Positions 41,421 to 54,189 of a DNA stretch of 64,000 nucleotides are shown one piece after another. The position numbers and the translations under genes are program-made. Under the pieces are notes generated by a model. That model was not told where the DNA came from, did no database searches, and saw nothing but the letters and a program-made list of their open reading frames with translations. Origin of the DNA: Polytrichum commune (Eukaryota; Streptophyta; Polytrichopsida; Polytrichales; Polytrichaceae); assembly GCA_950295325.1 (NCBI GenBank), contig OX485807.1, positions 45,620,796 through 45,684,795 on the forward strand, written 5' to 3'. Each line of letters begins with the position of its first letter. Position 1 is the stretch's first letter.

Positions 41421-44324
41421 CATATACCCTCTCAATTTTTCGCACGTATATTTCTACTCCAATACATCACAACCCCCCCCCCCCGGTATGTGTCCACTAC
41501 ATTTCTAGCTGCACTTCCTAGGTTTTACGCTATATACTTATGGGCCCACCACTTATGCCCTTTGGATGACCGTTTTGAGATCCCATGTCGAAATGATGGC
41601 TTAAGGCTGACCGATCGACAAGGCTGTAGAAAAACGCGACTCCAATCATTTGACATGTCCTTGGATAATGCACATGTTTGGGTAGACTTAGTTTGGACAC
41701 CACGTGTGTGATTAGAACTCCCAATGCAGCTAGAGGACATATACTCCTTAACCTAAACCTTATGCCACAACACATACATTGAAACAACAATACAAAACAA
41801 ACACATACAACCCCTTAATAGATGCAATGAGATACAATGGTTGCAATGTCAACCCCCTCTTCCCAAACTTGGATGCCCCAAATAGATAGTTGCACCCAAC
41901 ATAGCCCGGCTTCCAAAAGGAAGGCAATAAGCCCTATAATGAGCCCCCCCCCCCCCCACCACCCCCAAACTCATGTACATTATAGAGCAAACATACTCAA
42001 TTTTTCCTAATAAAAATTTCTTCCCCTTTTCAGGATGTGCTCTTCCATATGTGGAGAAAAACCTCACATTCAAGAGTACCTCTCATCGATCCGACAGAAA
42101 ATATAAAACTAAACCCCCTTGGTTTAGACTAATTCCGTAACTTTGAAGCTAATTACGGTGTCAAACCAATTGAATTTTTAAATAAAATGTTTTTGGATGA
42201 ATGTTGGGTGTGCTTGTATGTGAGCATGTTTTCTTGTCTTTGCCCTCGGATTGATAGGCTTTGCCTACGCATGGGGAATTTGTGATAGCATTTACATCCT
42301 CAAGGGCTTGGGCTTCTAATGTGAGGCCCTATATACATATCAATGTTTTTTTGGCCAACGAAATGGGATTATCGCATACGAGCATATTACTCTCATTCAT
42401 CCAACAATGAAACTTTAAACTAGTATGTAGTAAGGAGGTTATTTTTCAAAGTTTATTGGAAACCCTATTTAGTTGAATTGACCCCAAATTAGTCTAGCCC
42501 AAGTTAGGGCACACTTTCATGTACCAATCGTTTTGGTGAAACAAAATAGAGTTCTCTAACGTTGGTGAAGGTTTTGCCGGTATCTTCAAGCATCTTTTGG
42601 ACTGAGCACTCCCATGTGGAGTGGCAATGGTGGTTGGGGGGGGGGGTAGCAGATTCGGCTCGTTGCCCAAAACACAAGTTGAAACGTGGCCATCCTTGTA
42701 CTGACGCACTTTAGTTGTTGATTGACTAGACTGATTGATTTTTAATCATGGGATGCTAGAAAAATGAAAAACAAAATCTCCATAAATTAAGAAAACTTTG
42801 GGCAAGGTTTGAATAGTAAGAACATGGCATCATGAACTCTCAATGTAAATACAACAAATTATGGTTCACACTAACAATGTATATAAAAACCAAGGTTTCT
42901 CCGCTCAAATGAAAATCAATTTCCATGTGCTAGAATACCAACCTAGTCAAGTTTCCCTCCTCAAACTACAACTATCAATGAGCCCCACATACCTTATTAG
43001 TTTGGGCATGTGCCATCCTGACCCATTACACCAGTCCGTATGAATCATTTTGGGTTCATATCTTGCATGAACCCAACCACATACATTAACCCTTGCAAAC
43101 CATATGCCCATGCCCCTGTAAAACCTTCATGTGCATGTACGCACATAGCCCCACTCATAAGCCCCCGTGACCCGCTTTGGGAAAAAAGAAAAAAAAAATG
43201 AATTTATTATCTTTGTTAACTAATTGTCTTTTTTAACTAATTGCTAAAATAAAAAATGAATTTATTTAGTTATGTAGCATGTGAGCTCTCAAAACAACAG
43301 TCAGTACTCAATGCAATAAACTCTAATTGTTGCACCATAGGTAGGTATCATGGGATGATTCAATACAACATCTACTAAGGGGAGGGAGACCAAGGGAGGG
43401 GAAGTCGAAAGCATTGGTAACAATAGGACTAGAGATTTCTATTTAGAGATTATTAAACTACTCTTTAAAATCGGGGTCAAATACCTTTGAGTAACCTTTA
43501 AGTAACCTTTCCATAATGTCATGCTCCAATCCATGGGTATGACTTGTGGACTTGCCATAAAGTATTTTTGAAATCACCTTTAAGGAGAATATAAAAGCTC
43601 AATTTTGGACCGTGTAGCCATAGATGTTGCATCCATGTGGGATTTGTTGTTGCTCAAATTTAGTACTTTGGTACTTAGGTTGTCAATCCATGTGCACTAT
43701 CGACCCTACAATGACCGAAAATATTTTGAGAGTGTGCGATTGACTATGTTAGGTTATAATAAGGCTCTATGTGATAGCATGGTTATACTTACATGAGTAC
43801 CCTTAGATGTGCACTTTGGGAAGGACATTCGAGGCCGTAAATATGAAAGTCAACAAATACCTTAACCGTACAAGCCCACTTGAAATGGCCGGGGATTCAT
43901 GGCACTCAAGTAAAGTCATCCGGTAACAAAAATCGGATGAGTCCATCAAGAAGCTCGGATGGAGCTTACTTTAGTGAAATACCTCCGAGTTGGCATGTAA
44001 GACCTACTTTCTCCCTCATAGTTATTTTATAAATATTAATTTGTTGGCAAGGGGCAATGATGTGGCCTTGGATGCTCTAAGCCTATTTTCCAACCTCCCA
44101 TGAGATGTTTCCAAGGCCATGATGTGGCTTTGAATTTCACATGGTTATTTTGATAAATATTGTAAGATATCAATGTGTGCAATATATAATTATGAAGTGT
44201 TGTCATAGACATCTTTTTGTTCATAATTCATTTATTTTGCACATGTGTGATTGTTCAAACATTTGTAATATGGCACAATAATATATATCACCTTATGATA
44301 AATTGGTGAACTAAAAAACTCAAT

Positions 44325-44395
44325 TCAATATTAGTATTAGTATTGTTATTATTAGTATTTGCATAATAGTATTAGTATTAGTATTAGTATCATAT
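44325..44395. repeat. (TATTAG)n microsatellite
   Basis: Interrupted run of TATTAG/TATTAT units. Confidence 0.75.
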
Positions 44396-44809
44396 AATTA
44401 TATTTATTTAAAAGTAACGGTTATACACTATGTGATTTGAAAGATAATACAATATGTGATGAGGATAAATTATTAAATAATTCAGATAGGCTATAGTCAG
44501 AAACTTATGATTTTCTCAGTAATATATACCCCATCTATAACATTGTCCCACGAGTCTAATTCCAAATAACATATCATTTATTTATACCTTATTCTCTTAT
44601 AAACACTTGCACTAATCTATCATTAGAATGACAAATATAAGTTATTTATGGTAAGTCAAGCGGATTTTAGTGCACTCAATATGGGATTTGTAGTCAAGCG
44701 GCCTTCAAGAATGCAATTTTTGGTCGGGTTTAGAAATTTTCTCTACAAGATTGCCCCAACCCAGATTAGATACCTCCAAAAGTTCGTGAGGGGGTATTTA
44801 ACGTCCGCC

Positions 44810-45335
44810 CATGTTAAAGCAAATATAATATGGGGTGTCAAAAATGACACTGGGCATCATTAAAGTACTATAGGGTATGGAACAAATCGATTATTTGGAT
44901 TTGTAATTAATGCAAGGCCCTTTTCTACTAACCCGACTAAGAAAACTACATAATCATAGCATGTGAAGAAAAAAATTGAAAGTAATAACCCCATATAAAA
45001 TAGTGGTTGTTTGCACATGGATGCGCGATAAAAGAGAATTAGTTGTTGCTAGACTCCTAATTGCATATGAGTAGGACACAAATAGATGGCGAGCAACTAG
45101 TAAGGTCCAACACTAAGTGGACTACCACACTAATGGGTTTAGGGTTTAGGGTTTAGGGTTTAGGGTTATTTATTTCATTAGCATTTTCAACCTTGGGTTA
45201 ATAGAAAAAGCCTTGCATTTCATATAATTCCAAATTACATATTCTTCCATACCCTATAGTACTTTAAAGATGTCCATTGCCATTTTTGAAACCTTATATT
45301 ATTCTAAGTCATGTTGTTCATTTTTAGTGTGGCCC
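44810..45335. mobile_element. 0.5-kb foldback element of the same family
   Basis: The arms 44815-45020 and 45135-45335 are inverse to each other and match the arms of the 39185-41420 element. A TTTAGGG tract again starts the right arm. Confidence 0.65.
45135..45166 (+). repeat. Interstitial telomere-like tract
   Basis: Four perfect TTTAGGG units at the inner edge of the foldback arm, the same place as at 41225. A shorter, imperfect tract lies at 46281-46299. Confidence 0.85.
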
Positions 45336-46763
45336 ACTGTAATATTATTGTACTTTTGTTGCCTTACATTGGATTTTCATCCAAATATACAGATGAAAAA
45401 CCCACAGTAATGGAAACCCCTATTTTGAAGGGTATGCTATGTTATATTGCAGATTAACAACAACACCGTAAGTGTCGTCACATGACACTGGGTGTTTGAG
45501 TGCACTTATTAAAATCTTGACATGACATGCCATTAGTATGCTTAAGGATGTATTCCTCTTAAATATTAAAATGAAACACATGACACTTGCCAATAGTGAG
45601 CTTAAGCATCTTACCCTTGGGAATGTAGTGGGAATTAACAAAACCGTTTAATATGAACATGTACGTTATCACTATATCACAGTAGACAATATAGCAATCA
45701 TCCATGACAATGTTGCATCACAAGTTGCTAACATGAGAAGGTCAATGGATGAACTCATCCATCATCATGACATGGCTCTAAGTTATACCTCATGTAGCGT
45801 TCACATATGAAGAGATAGTCTGGCATACAATGGGGTATGGGTTGGCATGTGAACTATGTTGAGGATCTGTGATCATATGTTTACTAATTTCCAATCTCAA
45901 TATGATATCCTTGTCCAATAATTCTTAAGTGAGTCAGTGCCTTTAGAATTCAAGTTGATGTTCCCTAAGCTCGGGGGGGGGGGGGGGGGGGCATTCCCTT
46001 GTATATTTTGCATACACCTGCGATAATGATCTATTAAAATGGGGGCTATTTACCTATGAGAAAGGATTATAAGGGATGCTAATTTTTGAAATAATGGTAA
46101 ATTGTTGTGATTATTTGCACCCTATTGGTAATTATAAATTCTTGGATGGTTGATTTTATGGTACCCTATATTACTTATATGCAATTTTTCCCCCCTGATT
46201 GCCCCCATTCCTTAAAGTGTATGATACAGTAGAATTCTCGTTAGAAGCACGTGTACAAAGTAAGAGAAACAAACATTTACTAGGGTTTAGGGTTCAGGGT
46301 CACACTGAAGTCCGGGCAAAGCAAAACACTAAACAATAACAACAAAAGATTGCAATTACATGTCATTAAGCAACACGAGCCAACGAATGAAAGTTGTGTT
46401 GGATAACACAGTTAGAAACCTTGAGGTCTTAGGGAACAGGCCAGCCACATGTGTCTCAAAGTCACATTTACAAGGTTTGCAGAAGCCCTACAATTGATGC
46501 CTTGATCTTCCAATCCTACACATTGGTAGAAAATCCCACGCCATGCAAGCAAAATCCACCTAAACTAGCTAGGCTACCATTTACACATGTGGGAGATATG
46601 AGGGTAATCGAACTGAAATGGCTACTACAGATTTCAAGGTATACTAATGATCATTCAACCCTTTCTCCAAATTATATCTCCACATGTGTGAGATAGTACA
46701 AATTTAACAGGTTTTATTTTTTATTTGAAATGAACTCATTCAATGAGTTTGCATCTACCTCAT

Positions 46764-47060
46764 CTAAGGTGTAGATTTTGCTAGTTGATTCATTGTTACT
46801 AGAGACACTGTTGAGAGAATAGCATCCACATCAACCCACACACAATCACTCTCAACATACTTATATTTGTTGAGACCCAGCTGTTTTTTTAACCAATGGA
46901 GGTAAGCCATAGTAGTTGGGAAGAGCGTCTCTCTATTTCCGTTCTGGACTGCACGTTTCATCAAGTCAATGGGTTGCCAACAATTGCCCCACTTAGTACC
47001 AACCTTCACCCTTATCTTTTGAACCCTTCCTATATAGAACATGCCATATTTTGGTGGCAA
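46764..47060 (-). pseudogene. Possible relic of a transposase C-terminal domain
   Basis: The open frame reads MFYIGRVQKIRV near the start, then a cysteine- and lysine-rich stretch, then ESDCVWVDVDAIL. It loosely resembles the C-terminal part of gene 2 (GPVWINTDTIL, after a reader-like barrel). It lacks the catalytic part. It may be a remnant of a related transposon family or an unrelated frame. Confidence 0.3.
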
Positions 47061-48974
47061 AGTATTTAATTTTTGAAACTATCGCTTTTTGTCCATGCTA
47101 TTTTATATGTACCACTTAGGTAATTTAATCATGTTTTGTCAAATGCTATATTACATATAATCATGTTTCACAATCCCAAAGCACCCTATACTACATCTAA
47201 TAATTTTACAAATTTTACGCCAAATTTTTATACAAGACCCTATATTTTATCGCACGTAGTTCCTACATTTTTCGCCAGTGCCCCACCCCCCCCCCGAGTC
47301 CCTAAGACATTAATGTCAAAGCTAAGTGTTCATGCATGTAAATCATTCTCATCTCTAATAACTTATGGAGTTATTTTTATCTCTTTCATGGATTGAATGA
47401 CCTACGTATTATTCTTCCTCTATTCAATTATATTTCAATATTTCAATTTGAAAGAGTCTCAAGACTTTATGTATTCCTAACCTACTCCTCGCTAAAGTAT
47501 CTTTACGAGATTCCACAAACCATTCAATTCATAGAGTACACATGATTTACATGAATTCATTCATTGAAGTGTTTGACCCATTTCCTATTCAAGTTCTCAT
47601 TTCCGTAAATCTTATGCCATCATTTAGAATTCCCTTTAATCGATGAGGTATGGTTATGGAGATGCAATCTTAATATTGCTCGAGATTCATGTGGTGCTTG
47701 ATGTGGCCCACTCGTTGGCCACCTCCTTTGTCATCCTCTCAATATGATTTCGATTCCGATGTCTCCCGCGGCCTTGCATATCACCTTGTACTTCAATATG
47801 TTAGTTTCCAAAGTCCTTTCTCTTTAGTTGACCGCTAATTTTGGCTAAGTCCATATGTGTTGCATGCAAAACAACCAACCCCCACCCAAAAATTTGAGTG
47901 GGATAAATGATAACTCTAGTGCCTTTGAGAAGGTCATTCTTGAATTTGTGTTATCGCAAGCATGTGTGTTCATATTAGATGTCGACTATGAACGTCAAAA
48001 ATCTTAGCCAATGAAGAGCACATAATGAATCTAGTAATAATATAACTTAAGATACAATTACAAGAATAAACGCTAGGAGAATGACTTTAAAACCAAGTTA
48101 TGAAGTGATTCTCAATGCATGGGGGTGAGGGCAAAGCCACAAAGAGATTTATGCTAAAATTGCCTAAATTTTTTTTTTATGTTAAACGATTTATGTTCAT
48201 TCCTAGTAGTATTTACCTATCCAGTAGGGTTTATTGGGTATGGGAGGTGGGCATGTACCCATTATGCGCGGCAAGTATTATGTGTGATGATTTCTAATGG
48301 CCAGCAACTTTGATGCTTTATAAGTATCCATGGCCGCTTCTTATGTCATGCCATTATTTTCGTTGCCATAATATATGTTATATTTAAAATTTTGAATTCT
48401 TGGAACTCTAATGGTTCATAGTCCAAGAGAAAACAAGAGAACAATCGAACTTGAGTTCATGGGCTAAGGTGAAAGTGGGCCTATTATGGATGCTCACGAC
48501 TTCATCAATAAGGAATTGGAAATCATAGCTATGCTTGATGTCAAGCGCGATTGAGCATCTTACACGCATATTATGAGAATGTGCAATTGACTTTGGTATG
48601 TTATAATAGGAATCTATGTTACAGAGTAGAATGTTAAAGTATGGAATCTATGTTATAATATGAACCTATTTTAAGCATTATCAATACTATTACCATTTAT
48701 CGATTGAAAGTGATTATTATTATTACTATAAATCACTACTAGTCAGCCATTAGTAATTCATAATTATTAATCACTATTAAACATTATTAATGACTATAAT
48801 GACCTATGAAGCACTAGCATTCACTATTATTCACTACTAGTCACTATTAGTTACTATTAGTTACTATTACTGGTAATTACTATTAATCACTATAAATCAT
48901 TTTTACTAATATTACTAATATTACTAATATTAACAATAGAGTGAATATGACAATTTACTAACAATAAAAATAAT

Positions 48975-49195
48975 ATCAATCATACTAATATGAGTTATCT
49001 TAATAAGTATTAATAATGAACTTACTAATATGAGTTATCCTACTAAGTACTGATAATTATCTTACTAATACGCAGTTATCTTACTAATTACTAATAATTG
49101 TCTTACTAATACTTAGATATCTTACTAAGTACTAATAATTATCTCACTAATACTTAGATATCTTACTAAGTACTAATAATTATCATACAAATAGG
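48975..49195. repeat. AT-rich tandem repeat of about 51 bp
   Basis: About four to five degenerate copies with the core TCTTACTAA and GTACTAATAATTATC. Confidence 0.7.
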
Positions 49196-49379
49196 GCGAA
49201 CCTTACAAAGTACCAATAATTTTTTATCGCTACGTCCTAATACCATCATACCGCCCATCCCTCCTCAAAACGTACTTTAGCCGCCAAATCGCATATCTCT
49301 TCGCGTCCCGAGATTTCCTCCATCATGTCCCTTCGTACTAATGAGGCATTATGTGACATGCGACTTCCACCCGCTCGTC

Positions 49380-49779
49380 ATTATGGCAACATTTCGCACC
49401 CTCTCTCTCCCTCTCTCTCCCTCTCTCTCATTCTCCTCTCCCAATTCTTTCTCTCTTTCCTTCACCACTCTCCACTTTTCTGGAATGCTCTTGCAAAACT
49501 CTTCTCCCACAATTCTGAACTTGCTTTGCTTCTCTTCATTCTCTTCATTCTCTTCTCTTCATTCAATTATTGTACTCCTTGTCTTGATTCTCTTCTCAAG
49601 AAAACCCTGGAATAGATTCAGTGTGCATTTTCTTGGAATATGTGATAGTTTCTTGGTGAACATAGTTGTTTCTTGCTCAATCCAGCATGTGGTAGAGGTG
49701 AGATGTGGAGAAGAGGAAGGCGACCTTGAAGCAAGTGGAGGGAAGTTCCAATCATGAAGAATTGAGAACCCACAAGCTT
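49380..49779 (+). other. Untranslated leader exon of gene 1C
   Basis: A strongly CT-rich stretch (49400-49570) is followed by sequence up to a donor, AAGCTT|GTAAGT, at 49779/49780. This mirrors the leaders of units A and B. Open frames here are low-complexity. Confidence 0.4.
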
Positions 49780-49854
49780 GTAAGTTTCTGAACTCTTTCA
49801 ATGTTTTGCACTCTCTTTCACTCTTTTGCTTTCTCTTTCAATTTCATTCTTCCT

Positions 49855-49965
49855 CTTGCTTGCATTGTTCCTCTTGCATGCATTCTTCCTCTTGCATGCA
49901 TTCTTCCTCTTGCATGCATTCTTCCTCTTGCTTGCATTCTTCCTCTTGCTTGCATTTCAAATTTC
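49855..49965. repeat. 18-bp minisatellite in the gene 1C leader
   Basis: About six tandem copies of CATTCTTCCTCTTGCWTG. It lies in the first leader intron. Confidence 0.85.
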
Positions 49966-50253
49966 TGGTGCACTAGGGTTTGAATTGCTTGAAGAATTTC
50001 AAACCCAGAAATACTAGAGATTTGCATGTGAGTTGTGTGATGCTTGGGTGTGAAGAGTTGATTGAAATGTGAGAAAAATGCTCAAATCAGAATGCAAGAT
50101 GAATGACAAGAGGTTATGTTCATAAAAATGTGAGACCAGATTGCAAGAAGAATGTGAGGGCAGAATTTACCTATTGAGATGTTTGAGAGTATGAATGTAT
50201 TGCACATGTAGGCATAGTTTGAAACAATAGCTCTTGTGTTTTGTTTTGTGCAG

Positions 50254-50306
50254 GAAACCACATTCGTATTGAAAGAATTTTGACATGGTCCCCCCAAAGA
50301 ACCCTG
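50254..50306 (+). other. Second leader exon of gene 1C with short upstream frame
   Basis: Bounded by TTGTGCAG and G|GTGAGTG. It holds an ATG (MVPPKNPG...). After splicing to the acceptor at 51002 this frame would stop at once in TAG, so it would be a 9-codon upstream frame before the main start. It may limit translation of gene 1C. Confidence 0.4.
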
Positions 50307-50381
50307 GTGAGTGTCCATTACATAAATCCCAGTTTTTCTGTTAGTGTGAACGCGGTTATCTGAAAGTGGATATTTGAAGTG

Positions 50382-50863
50382 CCCACGGGTGAACACCCGT
50401 GGGCTTTTGCACCCACAAGGTGGAGAGGCCCACGGGTGAACACCCGTGGGCCTCTCCCCCCATCTGGTTGAATGTGCCCACGGGTGTTCACCCGTGGGCT
50501 TTTGCACCCACAAGGTGGAGAGGCCCACGGGTGAACACCCGTGGGCAGTGGTGATTCTTCACAAGGTCCCTAACATGTCCTTGGTCACATGTCGACATCT
50601 TCATTTTTTTCTGTTCTTTTTTCCTAATTTTGTACCAACTTGAGGGAGACTTAACTTGTATAGATATTACCGGTTTCGGGACGGGTTGAGATTTTTTTTG
50701 CCTTTCAATTCAAGATTTTTGGACGTGGACGAGCTAAAACTTTGTGAAAAATCAGCCCTCCCGTGGGCCTCTCCCCTCATCTGGTTGAAAGTGCCCACGG
50801 GTGTTCACCCGTGGGCCTTTGCCCTCACCTGGTTAGGAGTGCCCACGGGTGTTCACCCGTGAG
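50382..50863. repeat. Six palindromes C in the gene 1C leader intron
   Basis: Starts are 50382 (spacer AA), 50429 (AA), 50477 (TT), 50524 (AA), 50794 (TT) and 50842 (TT). The first four are 47-48 bp apart and flanked by repeated sequence in alternating orientation. A solo half-site is near 50758. Confidence 0.9.
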
Positions 50864-51042
50864 CCTTTGCACTCACCTGGGTGGGAGATTTTGTTTGATA
50901 AATGTCTTTCTGATTTTCTATGTAGACAAATTCGGTGTGTCTCTGTAAGCATTTGAAGGTTTTAGACATAAACATGTGATAGACAGTTGGTGTTTCATTC
51001 AGGTACATAGAGGTGTCGAAGTGTTCTCTCATTTGAATTGAG

Positions 51043-52477
51043 ATGGCAAGAACTAAGCAAACAGCCCGTAAAGGTATAACCACAATACCTATGTGCACGT
51101 CAATGTTATATGAGTTATAGAATCCGTGATAATATTGGGCTATGCTGAGTACTTACATGTGCATTGTCTTCTGCAGTATCGGGAGGTGTGGGCAGACGGG
51201 TGAATTACGATGTTGAAGTTTTGGGCCCAGATTTGCAATGGTTCATGCAGTATAGTGGTTTCGGAGAGACAACGGTGCTCTCGCTTTACACGAGGACTGG
51301 GCCCAATTCCACATGGAGAAAGTACATGAAGGCAAAACATGTACTGGACATTCAAACGGATGGGAGCCGGGTATTGATAATGTGCAAGTCGCCTGAACGG
51401 AAGAAGGACTTCAAGGTTGCAGCACTCGTGGAGACTTTCTCATATGCGGATGTGAATGAAGAGCTCAACAATGAGGGAGAGAACATCCGCTTATTGAACG
51501 GTGATTTCCTCACCTATTGTATACTATATTGCGAGACCAATGTGCACACGAAGTCCGTGGAGGAGAGGTCAGTAATGATCGAGCAGGACTACAAATCTGC
51601 TCTAGCACGAGTGAAGGTTATAGTTGAGGAGGCAAAGGCGGCAAGGTTGGAAGCATTTTTGAAGAAGAAGGAAATCCGCGATGGCAAGAGGAAGGATCTT
51701 GCTGATGTACGTGCCACCTCGTCTAGGAAGAAGACGAGACCCGATGAAGGACAACCACTGATTGTCGAAGACACTGACGGCCAGGATGTTGTCTCCAAGA
51801 GAGGCAAGAAGAAAACACCTGAGGATAGTCCATTTCTTGAACTCGAGAAGATTCCCAAGCGATCAATGCATGGGCCTCCAGACAAATCGGTTGGAGACAG
51901 GTTGATGGATATGGAGTTGTTCAAGAACAAGTACCAAAGGGTGTGGATATTCGGTGAAGGCGTGAATGGCTATGTCAATATTGACAATATAGAGCGGGGA
52001 GATGCAGGGTATAATTGCCGACCCATATCCGAGGCGCATTTGAAGGAGATCAAGACATGGTTATTCAACTATGCCTTCATTCCGAAGATTCATCCCAACT
52101 TCTTGACAATCGTTCCTTCGGATAGGCGAACTAAACCATTCAATTTTGAGGAGGTGAAGGACAAATCATTCCACGTGGTAAATGGACAGCACACGTTAGC
52201 AGCCTGTCTCGAGTATGTGAATGACCCTAGCAGCACAGATGAGGTGAAGAGGTTTTTCTCGAAATGGCCTTGTAATGTGGTCTGGGCCCCTGAAGGTGAT
52301 GACGACCCTCTGTTCCACCTCTCTGGTGTTCTGAACCTGGATAGTGAGTACAGGAAGCACTTTCCGTCATTTACGGAGTGCATTCAGCACGCTAAGAAGA
52401 CCTGGATTAGGCGAGGAAGACCTGACCGAACTGTACGCGAGAAGGCCAGCAACACGGAAGCTTTTAAGAAGTGGAAG
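51043..52477 (+). CDS. Gene 1C exons 1a and 1b: ParB-like part with a histone H3-tail-like N-terminus
   Basis: Exon 1a (51043-51073) encodes MARTKQTARK and one further base. Exon 1b (51177-52477) follows in phase 1 and continues VSGGVGRRVNYDVEV. Together they make 444 codons, equal in length to exon 1 of units A and B, and exon 1b has no suitable ATG of its own. After Met removal the first nine residues equal histone H3 residues 1-9, including K4 and K9, and the GG of H3 12-13 is kept. The ParB-like part is clear: NCRPISEAHLKEI, then HPNFLTIVPSD and FHVVNGQHTLAACLEYV at about 52168-52215. A basic linker (KKKEIRDGKRKD, SSRKKTRPDE) lies between. It should bind DNA in the nucleus, and the C palindrome is its natural candidate. 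The sequence is the most diverged of the three gene 1 copies. Confidence 0.72.
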
Positions 52478-52522
52478 GTATTTTTCAAACCTGTGACTTT
52501 TGAATTTCTCATTTCTGTGACT

Positions 52523-52544
52523 CCCACGGGTGTTCACCCGTGGG
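52523..52544. repeat. Palindrome C in gene 1C intron 1
   Basis: Perfect copy, spacer TT, in intron 52478-52627. Confidence 0.88.
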
Positions 52545-52627
52545 CGACTATCATGTTGTTGGTGATTGCTGGAAATACATGGAGGTTTTTTTCATAGAGA
52601 TTGATACATTGCCGGTGTTTGATATAG

Positions 52628-53890
52628 GCATTTATTACGTGCGTCATGTGGACGTTCCGCGTGGAGAAGGAGACCAACCTGATCATGGAGCACGTCTTGC
52701 CTGTATTGGGCGATGACATATGGAGGAAGTGGGAGCGGATATTCAAGGATTACGAGAGTGGTGACTATGTAGACCCGAAGACCGGAGCTCTTATGAAAGA
52801 GACAAAGGGGTTTAAGTCGAAGAAGGTGGTCAAGAACGACCTGAAACAATTTCGGGGCTTGACAGAGATGGAGCTCGACATGGCAGCGAATCAAATCCTC
52901 ACCACCAGAGATGGAGAGCAGCACCCTCGACATACCTTGAAGACTGTGCGCGATTGGGCGATGAACAGGAAAAAGAAGAATGAAACTTATATCGCGATGG
53001 CACAGTGTCTAGACCCGACTCCATTGTACATTGTCCACATCGATCAGAAAGAGACCATTGATCGTGATTGTTGGAGAGTATGGAAGTATGCGAATAAGTT
53101 TGGTAAACTCCAGCGAGAACGACTTGTAGACTTGCTTGGAGCGGAGTACCTTCTTGGCGCTATGAACCCCACAAGGAAGAGAGTACCTATTCCGGACCGG
53201 TTTAAAGAAGGAGTGAGGAACATTTTAGGTACACATAACACCGAGGTTACACCCGAGCATGTCGTGTTGTCTATTGACAACAACTACAAGATCAGTGGTG
53301 GGACAGTGCTTGCACCAGTCCTGCACGCGTACATGGACACAAGGTTTCTCCCCGGAGTCCAGGCGGGAAAAGACACTGGGGGGCGTGTGAAGGAGTGTAT
53401 GGATTCCACTCTGCAAGGTCTTCGTCGTGATTTCCCAGGCATTTTAAACTCCCCCCAATTGTGGACTGTGATTTCAGAATATCCGGATCGGCATTTCATT
53501 CACAATGTGCTGAAGGCGCACCTTCCGAGCAACGCCAGATTTTGTGACGCCTTATACCGTGGCACTAAAGAGGAGAAAATTGCATCTCGCGATTGCTTCT
53601 TCGAATCAAATGCTCTTCGGGTTACAAACTGCATTTTTCCGAATAGGGGCGAATCAAGTTCGGAGGTGGCTGTGCGGCTCTGTGGAGGCCGGAAGATGTT
53701 GGACGTCCATGACCCGGGGCGATATAAACGTTATTCAGTGAAAAGGGCGTATTCCAATGAGGAGGCCAAGTGTTTATTCAAGGGGGAGTTGAGGATGCAG
53801 ACCTACATAGATATCATCAAGCCTTCATGTCTTGAGGGGTCTTCTTTTCTCAATATTTGTGGAGGCAATAAGGCGCACATAGTGGCACAT
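52628..53890 (+). CDS. Gene 1C exon 2: region matching exon 2 of units A and B
   Basis: This exon has 421 codons, phase 0. I take the acceptor GATATAG because the next residues, Ala-Phe, match the start of the same exon in unit B. It shares SGDYVDPKTG, FRGLTEMEL, RDWAMNRKKK, a degenerate MDTRFLPG where units A and B have IDFR-x-IPG, and the closing ELRMQTYIDI...NICGGNKAHI. Similarity to a methyltransferase is weaker here than in units A and B, so a catalytic role is unlikely. The donor follows a His codon, as in the family plan. Confidence 0.68.
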
Positions 53891-53995
53891 GTAAGTAATG
53901 AGCATCTTTTCCCCTAAGTGGTTCTTGAATTTCTGAATATTATCGTTGGTTTGGATGGTGTTTTGGATAACCTAACCATAAACCAGGTTGGGAGG

Positions 53996-54017
53996 CCCAC
54001 GGGTGAACACCCGTGGG
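53996..54017. repeat. Palindrome C in gene 1C intron 2
   Basis: Perfect copy, spacer AA, in intron 53891-54189. Confidence 0.88.
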
Positions 54018-54189
54018 CCTAGACATCCACCTGCTTTATATCCACCTGGTTGATAGCCACCTTCTCGATAGCTTTCCTGACAATTAGTTGGTAGACAAAT
54101 AGTTGGGACTATTGGTTTAATTCTATTCGCTTTTGGATGTAGACTAATTTGATTGAGAAGTTATTTATCTCATGCCTTGGTTTTTGCAG

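Larger units (their letters stand above)
38500..49350. other. Gene-poor middle of unit C
   Basis: About 11 kb of AT-rich sequence without C palindromes and without a convincing open frame. It contains two foldback elements, telomere-like tracts, several long poly-G/C runs (near 39466, 41468, 41947, 42638, 45972, 47287), a (TATTAG)n tract near 44325-44395, and one possible transposase relic. All of it looks like inserted or degenerating repeats. Confidence 0.55.

Noticed and set aside
24091..45166. A chromosome end
   Set aside because: TTTAGGG tracts are short, scattered, and tied to foldback elements; coding units lie on both sides.
49325..50027. Repetitive frame built from the leader minisatellite of unit C
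   Set aside because: Tandem repeat with 18-bp period keeps frames open by chance; it lies in a predicted leader intron.
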